14,268 bases of DNA from Chthoniobacterales bacterium (GTDB lineage: Bacteria > Verrucomicrobiota > Verrucomicrobiia > Chthoniobacterales > JACTMZ01). The stretch covers positions 1-14,268 of the forward strand of contig JAFMJK010000035.1 of the NCBI GenBank assembly GCA_017853515.1, in the 5' to 3' direction. This document shows, one piece after another, positions 6,249-12,540 of this stretch. The notes beneath the pieces were generated by a model, which saw only the letters and a list, made by a program, of their open reading frames with translations, did not search any database and had not been told where the DNA came from. Every line of letters begins with the position of its first letter. Within the stretch, counting starts at the first letter, position 1. A program made the position numbers and the translations under genes.

Positions 6249-6818
6249 TCAGGCGGTGGCGACTTCAGCCGCGGCTTCCGCTTTGGTGGTCTTCATTTTG
6301 ATGCCGCGCACGCGGAAAATTTCCTCGCGCGGACGGAGTTTCGAGAGGGCTTCGAGGGTGGCTTTGACCACGTTGGCGTGGTTATTCGAGCCGAGCGACT
6401 TGGCCAGCACGTCGCGGATGCCGACCGCTTCGCACACGGCGCGCACGCCGCCGCCGGCGATGATGCCGGTGCCGGGCGAGGCCGGGCGGAGCATGACGCG
6501 GCCGCCGCCGAATTCGCCGGTCACCTCGTGCGGAATGGTGTTCTGCGCGAGCGAAAAGTTCTTCATGGCTTTGCGCGCGGAATCCGAAGCCTTGCGGATG
6601 GCTTCGCTGACTTCCTTGGCTTTGCCGAATCCGCAGCCGACGCGGCCTTTGTGGTCGCCGGTGACAATGAGCGCGCTGAAGCTGAAGCGGCGTCCGCCCT
6701 TCACGACTTTGGCGCAGCGGTTGATGAAAACGACTTTCTCGACCGTATCGGACGGTTCTTTCGGTTCTTTGGGTCCGCGGTTGTCGCGGCGTCCGGTGTT
6801 GCGTGCGTTAGGAGGCAT
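6249..6818 (-). CDS. rpsE: Small subunit ribosomal protein S5 (uS5)
   Basis: S5 helps form the mRNA entry channel and influences decoding accuracy. The 189-residue product contains the N-terminal double-stranded-RNA-binding fold (EKVVFINRCAKVVKGGRRFS, about 27-46, then VTGDHKGRVGCGFGKAKEV) and the C-terminal domain with RPASPGTGIIAGGGVRAVCE (111-130) and GSNNHANVVKATLEAL. The start at 6818 gives a 7-nt gap after rplR and a normal N-terminus; an in-frame ATG at 6857 would overlap rplR by 32 nt and add 13 residues, so it was not preferred. Neither start has a Shine-Dalgarno motif. The last ten or so residues are Ala/Lys/Glu-rich. Confidence 0.97.
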   Translation of the reverse strand: MPPNARNTGRRDNRGPKEPKEPSDTVEKVVFINRCAKVVKGGRRFSFSALIVTGDHKGRVGCGFGKAKEVSEAIRKASDSARKAMKNFSLAQNTIPHEVTGEFGGGRVMLRPASPGTGIIAGGGVRAVCEAVGIRDVLAKSLGSNNHANVVKATLEALSKLRPREEIFRVRGIKMKTTKAEAAAEVATA

Positions 6819-6825
6819 GATGTTT

Positions 6826-7170
6826 TTAGAATTCGAGGCCGGCTTCGCGCGCGGCATCGGCCAGGGCTTTCACTTTGCCCATGTATTGGAAGCCGCCACG
6901 GTCGAAGACGACTTTGGAAATGGATTTCTTTTTGGCGCGGTCGGCCACGAGCTTGCCCACCGTGGTGGCATTGGCCACGTTGGCCCCGGCTTTGGCCGCT
7001 TTTTCCTGCGTGCTGGCCGCGGCGAGGGTCACGCCCTTGGTGTCGTCGATGACCTGCGCGCGGATGTGGCGGCCGGAGAAGTTGACCGCGAGGCGCGGAC
7101 GCTCGGCGGTGCCGGACACTTTTTTCCGGATGCGCTTGTGGCGGATTTTGATGCTGTCGTGGCGTGTCAT
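6826..7170 (-). CDS. rplR: Large subunit ribosomal protein L18 (uL18)
   Basis: L18 binds 5S rRNA and helps anchor it in the central protuberance. The 114-residue protein has the usual basic N-terminus (RHKRIRKKVSGTAERPRL), the core strand around VNFSGRHIRAQVIDD, and the C-terminal signature KVVFDRGGFQYMGKVKALAD followed by AAREAGLEF, close to the family consensus. The length is typical. It lies 5 nt after rplF and 7 nt before the chosen rpsE start. No Shine-Dalgarno motif precedes its ATG, so translation may rely on coupling to rplF. Confidence 0.98.
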   Translation of the reverse strand: MTRHDSIKIRHKRIRKKVSGTAERPRLAVNFSGRHIRAQVIDDTKGVTLAAASTQEKAAKAGANVANATTVGKLVADRAKKKSISKVVFDRGGFQYMGKVKALADAAREAGLEF

Positions 7171-7175
7171 GACGT

Positions 7176-7715
7176 TTACTGGACGGTTTTGCCTTCCTTG
7201 CGGCGGACTTGTTCGTCGGAGTAGCGCACGCCTTTGCCCTTGTACGGTTCCGGCGGGTAGTAGGCGCGGATGTTGGCCGCGACCTGTCCGACCAACTGGC
7301 GGTCGATGCCCTCGATGACGAGTTTGGTGTTCTCGTTGACCGTGATCTTGATGTCCTTCGGGATGTCGAAGATGACGGGGTGGGAGAAACCGAGTGAAAG
7401 ATTGAGTTTTTGTCCCTGCACGGCGGCTTTGAAGCCGACGCCTTGGATTTCGAGGTTGCGGGTGAAGCCGGTGCTGACCCCGGTCACCATGTTGTTGAGG
7501 AGCGCGCGGGAAAGTCCGTGCAGCGCGCGGACTTGGCGGGTCTCCGATTTGCGCTGCAGCACGAGGGTTTCGCCCTCGACTTTGCCCTCGATGCCCTCGG
7601 GCAATTGCCAGGAAAGTTTGCCTTTCGGTCCCTCGACCTGCACGGAGCGGTCGGCGGCCAGGTTCACTTTGACCTTGGCGGGAAGCGTGACGGGTTTGTT
7701 GCCGATGCGTGACAT
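7176..7715 (-). CDS. rplF: Large subunit ribosomal protein L6 (uL6)
   Basis: L6 binds 23S rRNA near the sarcin-ricin loop and the factor-binding site. The 179-residue protein has the family start MSRIGNKPVTLPAKVKVNL and the duplicated L6 fold: a first half with VEGPKGKLSWQLPEG and a second half with LEIQGVGFKAAVQGQKLNLSLG, cut here as IQGVGFKAA. It ends in the diagnostic tail PPEPYKGKGVRYSDEQVRRK, followed by EGKTVQ. It has one of the clearest Shine-Dalgarno sequences in the window (AAGGAGGAA on the minus strand at 7723-7731), which overlaps the rpsH stop codon. Confidence 0.98.
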   Translation of the reverse strand: MSRIGNKPVTLPAKVKVNLAADRSVQVEGPKGKLSWQLPEGIEGKVEGETLVLQRKSETRQVRALHGLSRALLNNMVTGVSTGFTRNLEIQGVGFKAAVQGQKLNLSLGFSHPVIFDIPKDIKITVNENTKLVIEGIDRQLVGQVAANIRAYYPPEPYKGKGVRYSDEQVRRKEGKTVQ

Positions 7716-7722
7716 TGGTTCG

Positions 7723-7731
7723 TTCCTCCTT
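7723..7731 (-). promoter_or_regulatory. Strong Shine-Dalgarno site of rplF
   Basis: The minus strand reads AAGGAGGAA, ending 7 nt before the rplF ATG (7715). It overlaps the rpsH stop codon (7730-7732). It stands out because most genes here have no recognisable site. Confidence 0.85.
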
Positions 7732-8122
7732 ACCAGACGTAGGCCAGCAACTCGCCGCCGACTTTTTGGCGGCGCGCCTCGCGTCCGCTGAGCACGCCGC
7801 GGGGCGTGGAAATGATGGAGATTCCCATGCCGCCGAGGACGCGCGGGATATCGTCGGCGCCGACGTAGCGGCGAAGGCCCGGACGGCTGACGCGCTTGAG
7901 ACCGGTGATAGCCGGGGTTTTGTCGGCGAATTTGTTGACGATGCGCAGTTGCGGTTTGCCTTCCGATTTCACTTCGAAATCGGTGATGTAGCCTTCCTTT
8001 TTCAGGATGGCGGAAATGTCGGCCTTGATGCGCGAGTAGGGCACGAGGAGCTCGGCTTTGCGGGCGCGGCTGGTGTTGCGCAGGCGGGTGAGAAGGTCGG
8101 CGATGGGATCGTTGGAGGTCAT
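7730..8122 (-). CDS. rpsH: Small subunit ribosomal protein S8 (uS8)
   Basis: S8 binds helix 21 of 16S rRNA and, in Escherichia coli, represses the spc operon by binding its own mRNA near rplE. The 130-residue protein starts MTSNDPIADLLTRLRN and ends with the diagnostic block STPRGVLSGREARRQKVGG, then ELLAYVW. The ATG overlaps the rplE stop codon by one base (TGATG), so re-initiation after rplE is likely, and there is no room for rpsN between them. Whether the E. coli style feedback exists here cannot be judged, because the usual target site lies at the rplN-rplE region and was not identified. Confidence 0.98.
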   Translation of the reverse strand: MTSNDPIADLLTRLRNTSRARKAELLVPYSRIKADISAILKKEGYITDFEVKSEGKPQLRIVNKFADKTPAITGLKRVSRPGLRRYVGADDIPRVLGGMGISIISTPRGVLSGREARRQKVGGELLAYVW

Positions 8123-8694
8123 CAGGATGCTTTGGCGGCGGGTTTCTTGGCGCGGTCGGTGAACGGCATGCCGAGTTCTCCGAGGAGCGACTTTGCTTCC
8201 TCGTCGGTGCGGGCCGTGGTGACGATGGTCACGTCGAAACCCACGTTGCGCTTGATTTTGTCGAGTTCGATCTCGGGAAAGATGCTTTGGTCGGCCACGC
8301 CGAGCGTGTAGTTGCCGTTCCCATCGAAGGCTTTCGGGGAAATCCCGCGGAAGTCGCGGATTTTCGGCAGCGACATTTTGATCAGCCGCTCGAGGAACTC
8401 GTACATGTGGCGTCCGCGCAGGGTGACCTTCGCGCCGATCGGCTGCTCTTTGCGCAGCTTGAAGTTGGAGATGGCCTTCTTCGACTTGGTGCGCACGGGC
8501 GTCTGGCCGGTGATGGTCTTGAGTTCGGTCACCGCGATCTCCAGCGCTTCCTTGGTGTCCTGCGCCGAGCCGATCGAGGTGTTGATCACGACTTTCTGCA
8601 CGCGCGGGATCTGGTGCACGTTGGTGTATCCGTGCTTCTCCTTGAGCGCGGGAACAACCTTGTTGGTGTATTCTTTGTAGAGTTCGACTTCCAT
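8122..8694 (-). CDS. rplE: Large subunit ribosomal protein L5 (uL5)
   Basis: L5 binds 5S rRNA and contacts the P-site tRNA and S13 across the subunit interface. The 190-residue product has the expected start (LYKEYTNKVVPALKEKHGYTN split here as YKEYTNKVVPALKEK), then IPRVQKVVINTSIG (29-42), TGQTPVRTKSKKAISNFKLR (62-81), the GAKVTLRGRHMYEFL block (87-101), RDFRGISPKAFDGNGNYTLG (113-132) and the C-terminal TDEEAKSLLGELGMPF. The last dozen residues, RAKKPAAKAS, form a small Lys/Ala tail. It starts 3 nt after rplX and has no clear Shine-Dalgarno motif. Confidence 0.98.
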   Translation of the reverse strand: MEVELYKEYTNKVVPALKEKHGYTNVHQIPRVQKVVINTSIGSAQDTKEALEIAVTELKTITGQTPVRTKSKKAISNFKLRKEQPIGAKVTLRGRHMYEFLERLIKMSLPKIRDFRGISPKAFDGNGNYTLGVADQSIFPEIELDKIKRNVGFDVTIVTTARTDEEAKSLLGELGMPFTDRAKKPAAKAS

Positions 8695-8697
8695 GGG

Positions 8698-8979
8698 TTA
8701 CTTCGCCTTGGCCTTGGTCTTCGGCTTGGCGTCCTCCTTCTTGGCGGCTTCGACCCGCTTGACGTTGGAAATGTGGATCGGGCCCTCTTTCTGCACGATG
8801 GCGCCGCTGGGGTGCTCCTGCGATTTGCGCGTGTGCTTCTTGATCATGCGCACGCCCTCGACGAGCACCTGGTTCTTGCCGCGGATGACCTGCAACACCT
8901 TGCCCTCGGCGCCCCGGTGGTTGCCGGTGACGACGCGGACGATGTCGTTTTTGCTGACGTGGGTTTTCGCGCGGCTCAT
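8698..8979 (-). CDS. rplX: Large subunit ribosomal protein L24 (uL24)
   Basis: L24 is one of the two proteins that initiate 50S assembly. The 93-residue product contains a KOW motif at about residues 11-30 (NDIVRVVTGNHRGAEGKVLQ), followed by VLVEGVRMIKKHTRKS and the conserved GAIVQKEGPIHISNV. The last 15 or so residues (KKEDAKPKTKAKAK) are a Lys/Ala tail like those on S11 and L22. The ATG at 8979 overlaps the rplN stop (ATGA). A good Shine-Dalgarno site (GGAGGT on the minus strand at 8983-8988) lies inside the end of rplN. Confidence 0.98.
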   Translation of the reverse strand: MSRAKTHVSKNDIVRVVTGNHRGAEGKVLQVIRGKNQVLVEGVRMIKKHTRKSQEHPSGAIVQKEGPIHISNVKRVEAAKKEDAKPKTKAKAK

Positions 8980-9341
8980 AGGACCTCCGGAGCGAGGGAA
9001 ACGATCTTCATGAAATTCTTTTCGCGCAACTCGCGGGCCACGGGGCCGAAGATGCGGGTTCCGCGCGGGTTGAGATCTTTGTCGATGATGACAATGGCGT
9101 TGGTGTCGAAACGCAGAGCGGAGCCGTCGGGCCGCTTGAGCGGCTGGCGGGTGCGGACGATGACGGCGCGGACGACCTCGCCTTTCTTCACCGAGCCGCC
9201 GGCGGAAGCTTCCTTCACGTTGGCGGTGATGACATCGCCGACGCGGGCGAAGGCGGATTTCTTGCCGATGACGCCGATCATGGTGGCCATGCGGGCGCCG
9301 GTGTTGTCGGCGACATCGAGACGGGAGCGGAGCTGGATCAT
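8976..9341 (-). CDS. rplN: Large subunit ribosomal protein L14 (uL14)
   Basis: L14 lies at the subunit interface and forms a bridge to 16S rRNA. The 121-residue protein is very close to the family consensus: MIQLRSRLDVADNTGARMA at the start, VITANVKEA, KKGEVVRAVIVRTRQPLKRPDG cut here as GEVVRAVIVRT, FDTNAIVIIDKDLNPRGTRI and FGPVARELREKNFMKIVSLAPEVL at the end (last part LREKNFMKIVSLAPEVL). It lies 7 nt after rpsQ and overlaps the downstream rplX by 4 nt. No Shine-Dalgarno motif precedes the ATG. Confidence 0.98.
   Translation of the reverse strand: MIQLRSRLDVADNTGARMATMIGVIGKKSAFARVGDVITANVKEASAGGSVKKGEVVRAVIVRTRQPLKRPDGSALRFDTNAIVIIDKDLNPRGTRIFGPVARELREKNFMKIVSLAPEVL
8983..8988 (-). promoter_or_regulatory. 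Shine-Dalgarno site of rplX inside the 3' end of rplN
   Basis: The minus strand reads CGGAGGTCCT and then the rplX ATG, so GGAGGT stands 3 nt from the start codon. It is embedded in the last codons of rplN, which favours the 8979 start for rplX. Confidence 0.75.
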
Positions 9342-9348
9342 GGCGTTC

Positions 9349-9627
9349 TTAGTGTTTGAGGACTTCGACGAGGCGCCAGCGCTTGGTCTTGCTCAGCGGG
9401 CGGGTTTCGGTGATGCGGACTTTGTCGCCCGTCTTGGCCTCGTTCTTCTCGTCGTGTGCGTGGAATTTGGCGGTTTGTTTGACGATCTTGCCGAAGCGCG
9501 GGTGCGGGACGCGGCTGACCGTGCGGACGACGACGGTTTTGTCCATCTTGTCCGAGACGACCTCGCCCACGAGGGTTTTGCGGATCCCGCGTGATGCGGT
9601 TGCTGTGGTGGTGGCGGTGTCGCTCAT
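9349..9627 (-). CDS. rpsQ: Small subunit ribosomal protein S17 (uS17)
   Basis: S17 is an OB-fold primary binder of the 16S rRNA 5' domain. The 92-residue protein has a short Ser/Thr/Ala-rich N-terminal stretch, then the S17 core: RGIRKTLVGEVVSDKMDKTV, VPHPRFGKIVKQTAKFHAHD, TGDKVRITETRPLSKTKRW and RLVEVLKH. The ATG overlaps the rpmC stop by 4 nt (ATGA), which points to coupled translation. The N-terminal dozen residues before RGIRKT are slightly longer than in many homologues but no better start is present. Confidence 0.98.
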   Translation of the reverse strand: MSDTATTTATASRGIRKTLVGEVVSDKMDKTVVVRTVSRVPHPRFGKIVKQTAKFHAHDEKNEAKTGDKVRITETRPLSKTKRWRLVEVLKH

Positions 9628-9830
9628 GATTTGGCTGCTGCTGCTTTGATTTTCTGCGAGAGGAAGGTTTCCACGCGCGCGGCCTCGCGGCGCAGGGTGC
9701 GGATGAGCGACGGCTTTTCCAGCTGTCCGCTCTGCTGCTGCAGACGGAGGTTGAAGATTTCGTGACGCAGCTCGCGCTTGCGGCTGCGGAGTTCATCCGC
9801 GCTGAGTTCGGCGATTTCCTTGGTCTTCAT
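9624..9830 (-). CDS. rpmC: Large subunit ribosomal protein L29 (uL29)
   Basis: This 68-residue helical hairpin protein sits at the exit of the peptide tunnel, next to L23. Family features are MKTKEIAELSADELRSRKRE (first 20 residues), then HEIFNLRLQQQSGQLEKPSL and the second helix with RTLRREAARVETFLSQK. The length is normal and the tail KIKAAAAKS is alanine-rich. It lies 4 nt after rplP and overlaps rpsQ by 4 nt. No Shine-Dalgarno motif precedes the ATG. Confidence 0.97.
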   Translation of the reverse strand: MKTKEIAELSADELRSRKRELRHEIFNLRLQQQSGQLEKPSLIRTLRREAARVETFLSQKIKAAAAKS

Positions 9831-9834
9831 GGCG

Positions 9835-10254
9835 TCAGGAGGCGTGGTGGCGGGTGATGAATTTGGTGCGGATCGGCAGCTTGTTCGCGGCGAGGCGCAG
9901 CGACTCGCGGGCCACGCTCTCGGTGACGCCGTCCAATTCGAAAAGGATGTTCCCCGGGCGCACCACGGCGACCCAGTATTCCGGCGCGCCTTTGCCTTTG
10001 CCCATCCGGGTCTCGGGCGGGCGGGCGGTGACGGATTTGTCCGGGAAGATGCGGATCCAGAGTTTGCCTTTGCGCTTCATGTTGCGCGTGAGGGCGACGC
10101 GGGCCGCCTCGATCTGCACGTTGGTGATCCAGGCGCGGTCGAGGGTCTGCAGACCGAATTCGCCGAAGTCGATGTTGGTGTTGCGCGAAGCGGTTCCCTT
10201 GCGGCTTCCCCGCTGGGATTTCCGGAACTTCACGCGTTTGGGCATCAAGGGCAT
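9835..10254 (-). CDS. rplP: Large subunit ribosomal protein L16 (uL16)
   Basis: L16 contacts the A-site tRNA elbow and is needed for peptidyl transfer. The 139-residue product starts MPLMPKRVKFRKSQRGSRKG and shows the family block PPETRMGKGKGAPEYWVAVV, whose RMGKGKG contains the arginine that is hydroxylated in some bacteria, then RPGNILFELDGV. It ends LRLAANKLPIRTKF and a short tail. The start at 10254 has a good Shine-Dalgarno site (GAGGAGAA on the minus strand at 10261-10268); the ATG three codons later would be too far from it. It follows rpsC by 20 nt. Confidence 0.98.
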   Translation of the reverse strand: MPLMPKRVKFRKSQRGSRKGTASRNTNIDFGEFGLQTLDRAWITNVQIEAARVALTRNMKRKGKLWIRIFPDKSVTARPPETRMGKGKGAPEYWVAVVRPGNILFELDGVTESVARESLRLAANKLPIRTKFITRHHAS

Positions 10255-10260
10255 GGCAGG

Positions 10261-10268
10261 TTCTCCTC
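10261..10268 (-). promoter_or_regulatory. Shine-Dalgarno site of rplP
   Basis: GAGGAGAA on the minus strand lies 6 nt upstream of the rplP ATG at 10254, within the 20-nt spacer after rpsC. It supports the first of two nearby ATG codons as the start. Confidence 0.8.
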
Positions 10269-10274
10269 GTTAAA

Positions 10275-10988
10275 TTATTCGGCGACGGCCGTGGCGGCCA
10301 CAGCGGGCGACGGCACAACTTCGGCGGCGGGTTTGTCTTCGCGCACCGAAACTTTCGGAGCGGCTTCCTCGCCTTTGCAAATCCAGCATTTGATCCCGAT
10401 CTTGCCGGCCGTGGTGTTGGCTTCGGCGAAGCCGTAATCGATCGGCGCGCGCATGGTGTGGAGCGGCACCTTGCCCTCGCGATACTGTTCGGTCCGGGCG
10501 ATTTCCGATCCGCCGAGGCGGCCGGAACAACGGACCTTGATGCCGAGCGCGCCCTGTTCCATGGCGATCTGCACGGATTTCTTCATGGCGCGGCGGAAAC
10601 CGATGCGGCGTTCGAGTTGTCCGGCCACGCTCTCGGCGACGAGTTGCGCGTCGGTCTCGGGCGAGCGGATTTCCTGGATGTCGATTTTGACCTGCTTGTC
10701 GCCGCTGATGGCGGAGACTTCCCTGGTCATGTTTTCGATTTCCGAGCCTTTGCGGCCGATGACCAGCCCCGGGCGGGCGGTAAAAATGGTGACGCGGACG
10801 CTGTTCCAGGCGCGCTCGATGACGATTTTCGAGACGGCGGCCTGGCGGAGTTTGCCTTTGAGGTATTCGCGGATTTTGAGGTCGGCGTGCAGGTGGTCGG
10901 CGAACTCGCGGCGCGGGGCATACCACTTCGATCCCCAGTCGCGGGAGATGGGGAGGCGGAAGCCGATCGGGTGAACTTTTTGTCCCAT
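10275..10988 (-). CDS. rpsC: Small subunit ribosomal protein S3 (uS3)
   Basis: S3 lines the mRNA entry channel and contributes to mRNA unwinding. The 237-residue protein begins MGQKVHPIGFRLPISRDWGS. It has an N-terminal KH type 2 domain with the GxxG-like loop in ARPGLVIGRKGSEIE (71-85) and a C-terminal domain with GFRRAMKKSVQIAMEQGALG (130-149), KVRCSGRLGGSEIARTE and REGKVPLHTMRAPIDYGFAE (170-189), ending its core in GKIGIKCWICKGE. The last 30 residues are an Ala/Pro/Val-rich tail. It lies 4 nt after rplV, with no Shine-Dalgarno motif. Confidence 0.98.
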   Translation of the reverse strand: MGQKVHPIGFRLPISRDWGSKWYAPRREFADHLHADLKIREYLKGKLRQAAVSKIVIERAWNSVRVTIFTARPGLVIGRKGSEIENMTREVSAISGDKQVKIDIQEIRSPETDAQLVAESVAGQLERRIGFRRAMKKSVQIAMEQGALGIKVRCSGRLGGSEIARTEQYREGKVPLHTMRAPIDYGFAEANTTAGKIGIKCWICKGEEAAPKVSVREDKPAAEVVPSPAVAATAVAE

Positions 10989-10992
10989 GGTG

Positions 10993-11472
10993 TTATTCGG
11001 CTTTCTCCGCGGCCGGCGCGGCGGCCTCGGCGGCCGGTTTGGTCTCTTCTTTCTTCACCGCGGTTTTTTTCTTCGCGGCGGGTTTTTTGGAAGCGGTCTT
11101 TTTCTTGGCGGCCTTGCGGGTCTCGCGCGTCTCGATCGCGATCTCGTCGGTCAGGATGATGCGGATGTGGCTGGTCCGTTTGCGGATCGGGCCGGCGCTG
11201 CCGCGGGCCTTGGGGATGAAACGCTGGAAGGTCGGCCCCTCGCCCACCACGGCTTCGCGCACGACAAGGGCTTCGACGCGGGCCTGGTGGTTGTTTTCCG
11301 CGTTCGCCACCGCACTTTTAAGCGTTTTGGCCACAAGACCGGCAGCTTTCTTCGGCGTGAAGGCAAGCAGATCGAGGGCCTGCTGCACGGGCAGTCCCTG
11401 GATCTCGCGCGTCACCTCGCGCGCCTTGAAAGGCGAGATGCGGGCGAATCTGTAGATCGACCTGGTTTCCAT
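10993..11472 (-). CDS. rplV: Large subunit ribosomal protein L22 (uL22) with a Lys/Ala-rich C-terminal tail
   Basis: Residues 1-110 form a standard L22, the protein whose hairpin lines the peptide exit tunnel. Landmarks are RFARISPFKAREVTREIQG (8-26), KTLKSAVANAENNHQARVEA (49-68), VGEGPTFQRFIPKARGSAGP (76-95) and RTSHIRIILTDE (99-110). A tail of about 48 residues follows, built mostly of Lys, Ala and Glu; bacterial L22 is usually about 110-115 residues. The start follows a 28-nt AT-rich spacer after the inserted coiled-coil gene and has no Shine-Dalgarno motif. In other bacteria L22 directly follows S19; here the inserted gene separates them. Confidence 0.97.
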   Translation of the reverse strand: METRSIYRFARISPFKAREVTREIQGLPVQQALDLLAFTPKKAAGLVAKTLKSAVANAENNHQARVEALVVREAVVGEGPTFQRFIPKARGSAGPIRKRTSHIRIILTDEIAIETRETRKAAKKKTASKKPAAKKKTAVKKEETKPAAEAAAPAAEKAE

Positions 11473-11500
11473 TTTGAAATTTTCTATGTGTTTGTTGTTC

Positions 11501-12256
11501 CTAACGTCGGGCGTCCACCCTGAGGCGGTCTCCCGGTTTGATTGAGTCCTCTTCGGACACGAGATTCTGGATGACGGCGCCGCTGATGCGGTCGCGCACG
11601 TCGATGACGCGGACGTCGCCGATGCGGCGGTTGTCGCGCCATACTTGGAAAGGCATTCCGACTTTTACCCCCGCATCGCGGCCGATGTTGGCCACGACAA
11701 GAGCGAACTCCGCTTTCACCTCGACGACCGATGCGTCGGTCAGCGTGGGTCCGCCGGCGGGCGGTTGGCCGCCCTCGGGGCCCGCGGTGAGCATTCCGTT
11801 CGAGAGGCGGAGTTCTTTCTCCAGCGCCGCGCGAATTTCCGGATCGCTCCCCTGCGAGCTTTTCATGAAGGCTTGGACCCCCTCGGTGAGGCCGAGAAGC
11901 CGCTCGAGCAGCGCGCTGTTGTCGCTCTGCTGCCGCGCGAGTTCGTTGACGGTGGAAAGGAGGCGTTCCTCGATTTCCCCGCCGTCGCCCGAACCGGGCG
12001 CGAGCGCGTCGAATTTGGTCTGCAGATCTTCGGCTTGGCGTTTGAAAATTTCCGCCTCGCCGTTGGCCAGCGCCAGACTCTCGGTGAGGCTGCGTATGGC
12101 CTCGCGCGCGAGCAAAAGTTGTTCGTTGAGGCGCGCCACTTGGGCGGCCCCTCCCGAATCCCGTGTTGTCAAAGAACCCTGGCTTTGCGCGGAGGTGTTC
12201 CCTGCCAGGGTGATCATGAGACACCCGGCCAGGACCAACCTGCCGCTCGCGGCCAC
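11501..12256 (-). CDS. Unrecognised secreted coiled-coil protein inserted between rpsS and rplV
   Basis: I do not recognise this 251-residue protein. It starts with GTG 2 nt after the rpsS stop (GGTGA lies 10 nt upstream) and ends 28 nt before rplV, so it must be co-transcribed with them. Residues 1-23 look like a Sec signal peptide: one Arg, a hydrophobic core from Leu7 to about Gly19, and a TSA cleavage site before Gln24. LAGC at 9-12 resembles a lipobox, but only 11 residues precede the Cys, which is very short. Residues 38-84 and 94-154 are heptad-like, Leu/Glu/Arg-rich and probably coiled coil. A Gly/Pro linker (158-170) leads to a small beta-rich domain (about 174-249) with FALVVANIGRDAGVKVGMPF, RRIGDVRVIDVR and PGDRLRV. 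That domain recalls SH3-like or FlgT-C-like domains, with low certainty. It would act in the cell envelope. It has no ribosomal protein hallmarks. Confidence 0.85.
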   Translation of the reverse strand: MAASGRLVLAGCLMITLAGNTSAQSQGSLTTRDSGGAAQVARLNEQLLLAREAIRSLTESLALANGEAEIFKRQAEDLQTKFDALAPGSGDGGEIEERLLSTVNELARQQSDNSALLERLLGLTEGVQAFMKSSQGSDPEIRAALEKELRLSNGMLTAGPEGGQPPAGGPTLTDASVVEVKAEFALVVANIGRDAGVKVGMPFQVWRDNRRIGDVRVIDVRDRISGAVIQNLVSEEDSIKPGDRLRVDARR

Positions 12257-12258
12257 GT

Positions 12259-12537
12259 TTATTTCGTCACCTTCGCCGTATGCGATCCGTGTTTCTTGAA
12301 GATACGCGTGGGCGAGAATTCGCCGAGCTTGTGCCCGACCATGTTCTCAGTGACGAAAACCGAATTGAAAATTTTCCCGTTGTGCACGAGGAAGGTGTGC
12401 CCGACGAAGTCCGGCGTGATCATCGAACGGCGCGACCATGTCTTGATCGGTTTCTTCGCGCCGCCTTCGTTCATGCGGTCGATTTTTTCGAGCAGGTGAC
12501 CCTCGACGAAGGGGCCTTTTTTGAGCGATCTGGACAT
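12259..12537 (-). CDS. rpsS: Small subunit ribosomal protein S19 (uS19)
   Basis: S19 sits in the 30S head beside S13 and contacts the A- and P-site region. The 92-residue protein is a near-consensus member: MSRSLKKGPFVEGHLLEKID at the start, KKPIKTWSRRSMITPDFVGH, TFLVHNGKIFNSVFVTENMV and GHKLGEFSPTRIFKKHG near the end. It lies 3 nt after rplB. Unusually, the next gene downstream is not rplV but the secreted coiled-coil gene, whose GTG start comes 2 nt after the rpsS stop. Confidence 0.98.
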   Translation of the reverse strand: MSRSLKKGPFVEGHLLEKIDRMNEGGAKKPIKTWSRRSMITPDFVGHTFLVHNGKIFNSVFVTENMVGHKLGEFSPTRIFKKHGSHTAKVTK

Positions 12538-12540
12538 GGC

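Noticed and set aside
8287..9594. A 435-codon plus-strand open frame opposite rplE to rpsQ
   Set aside because: It spans five well-supported genes on the other strand and shows no coding hallmarks of its own.
11501..12256. The inserted gene as a lipoprotein, because of LAGC at residues 9-12
   Set aside because: Only 11 residues precede the Cys, too few for a normal lipoprotein signal peptide, and a better Sec cleavage site (TSA before Gln24) follows. It is not fully excluded.
11538..12499. Plus-strand and alternative-frame ORFs over the inserted secreted-protein gene
   Set aside because: Only the minus-strand frame at 11501-12256 gives a signal peptide, heptad pattern and domain-like C-terminus and fits operon spacing; the others are Arg/Ser-rich.
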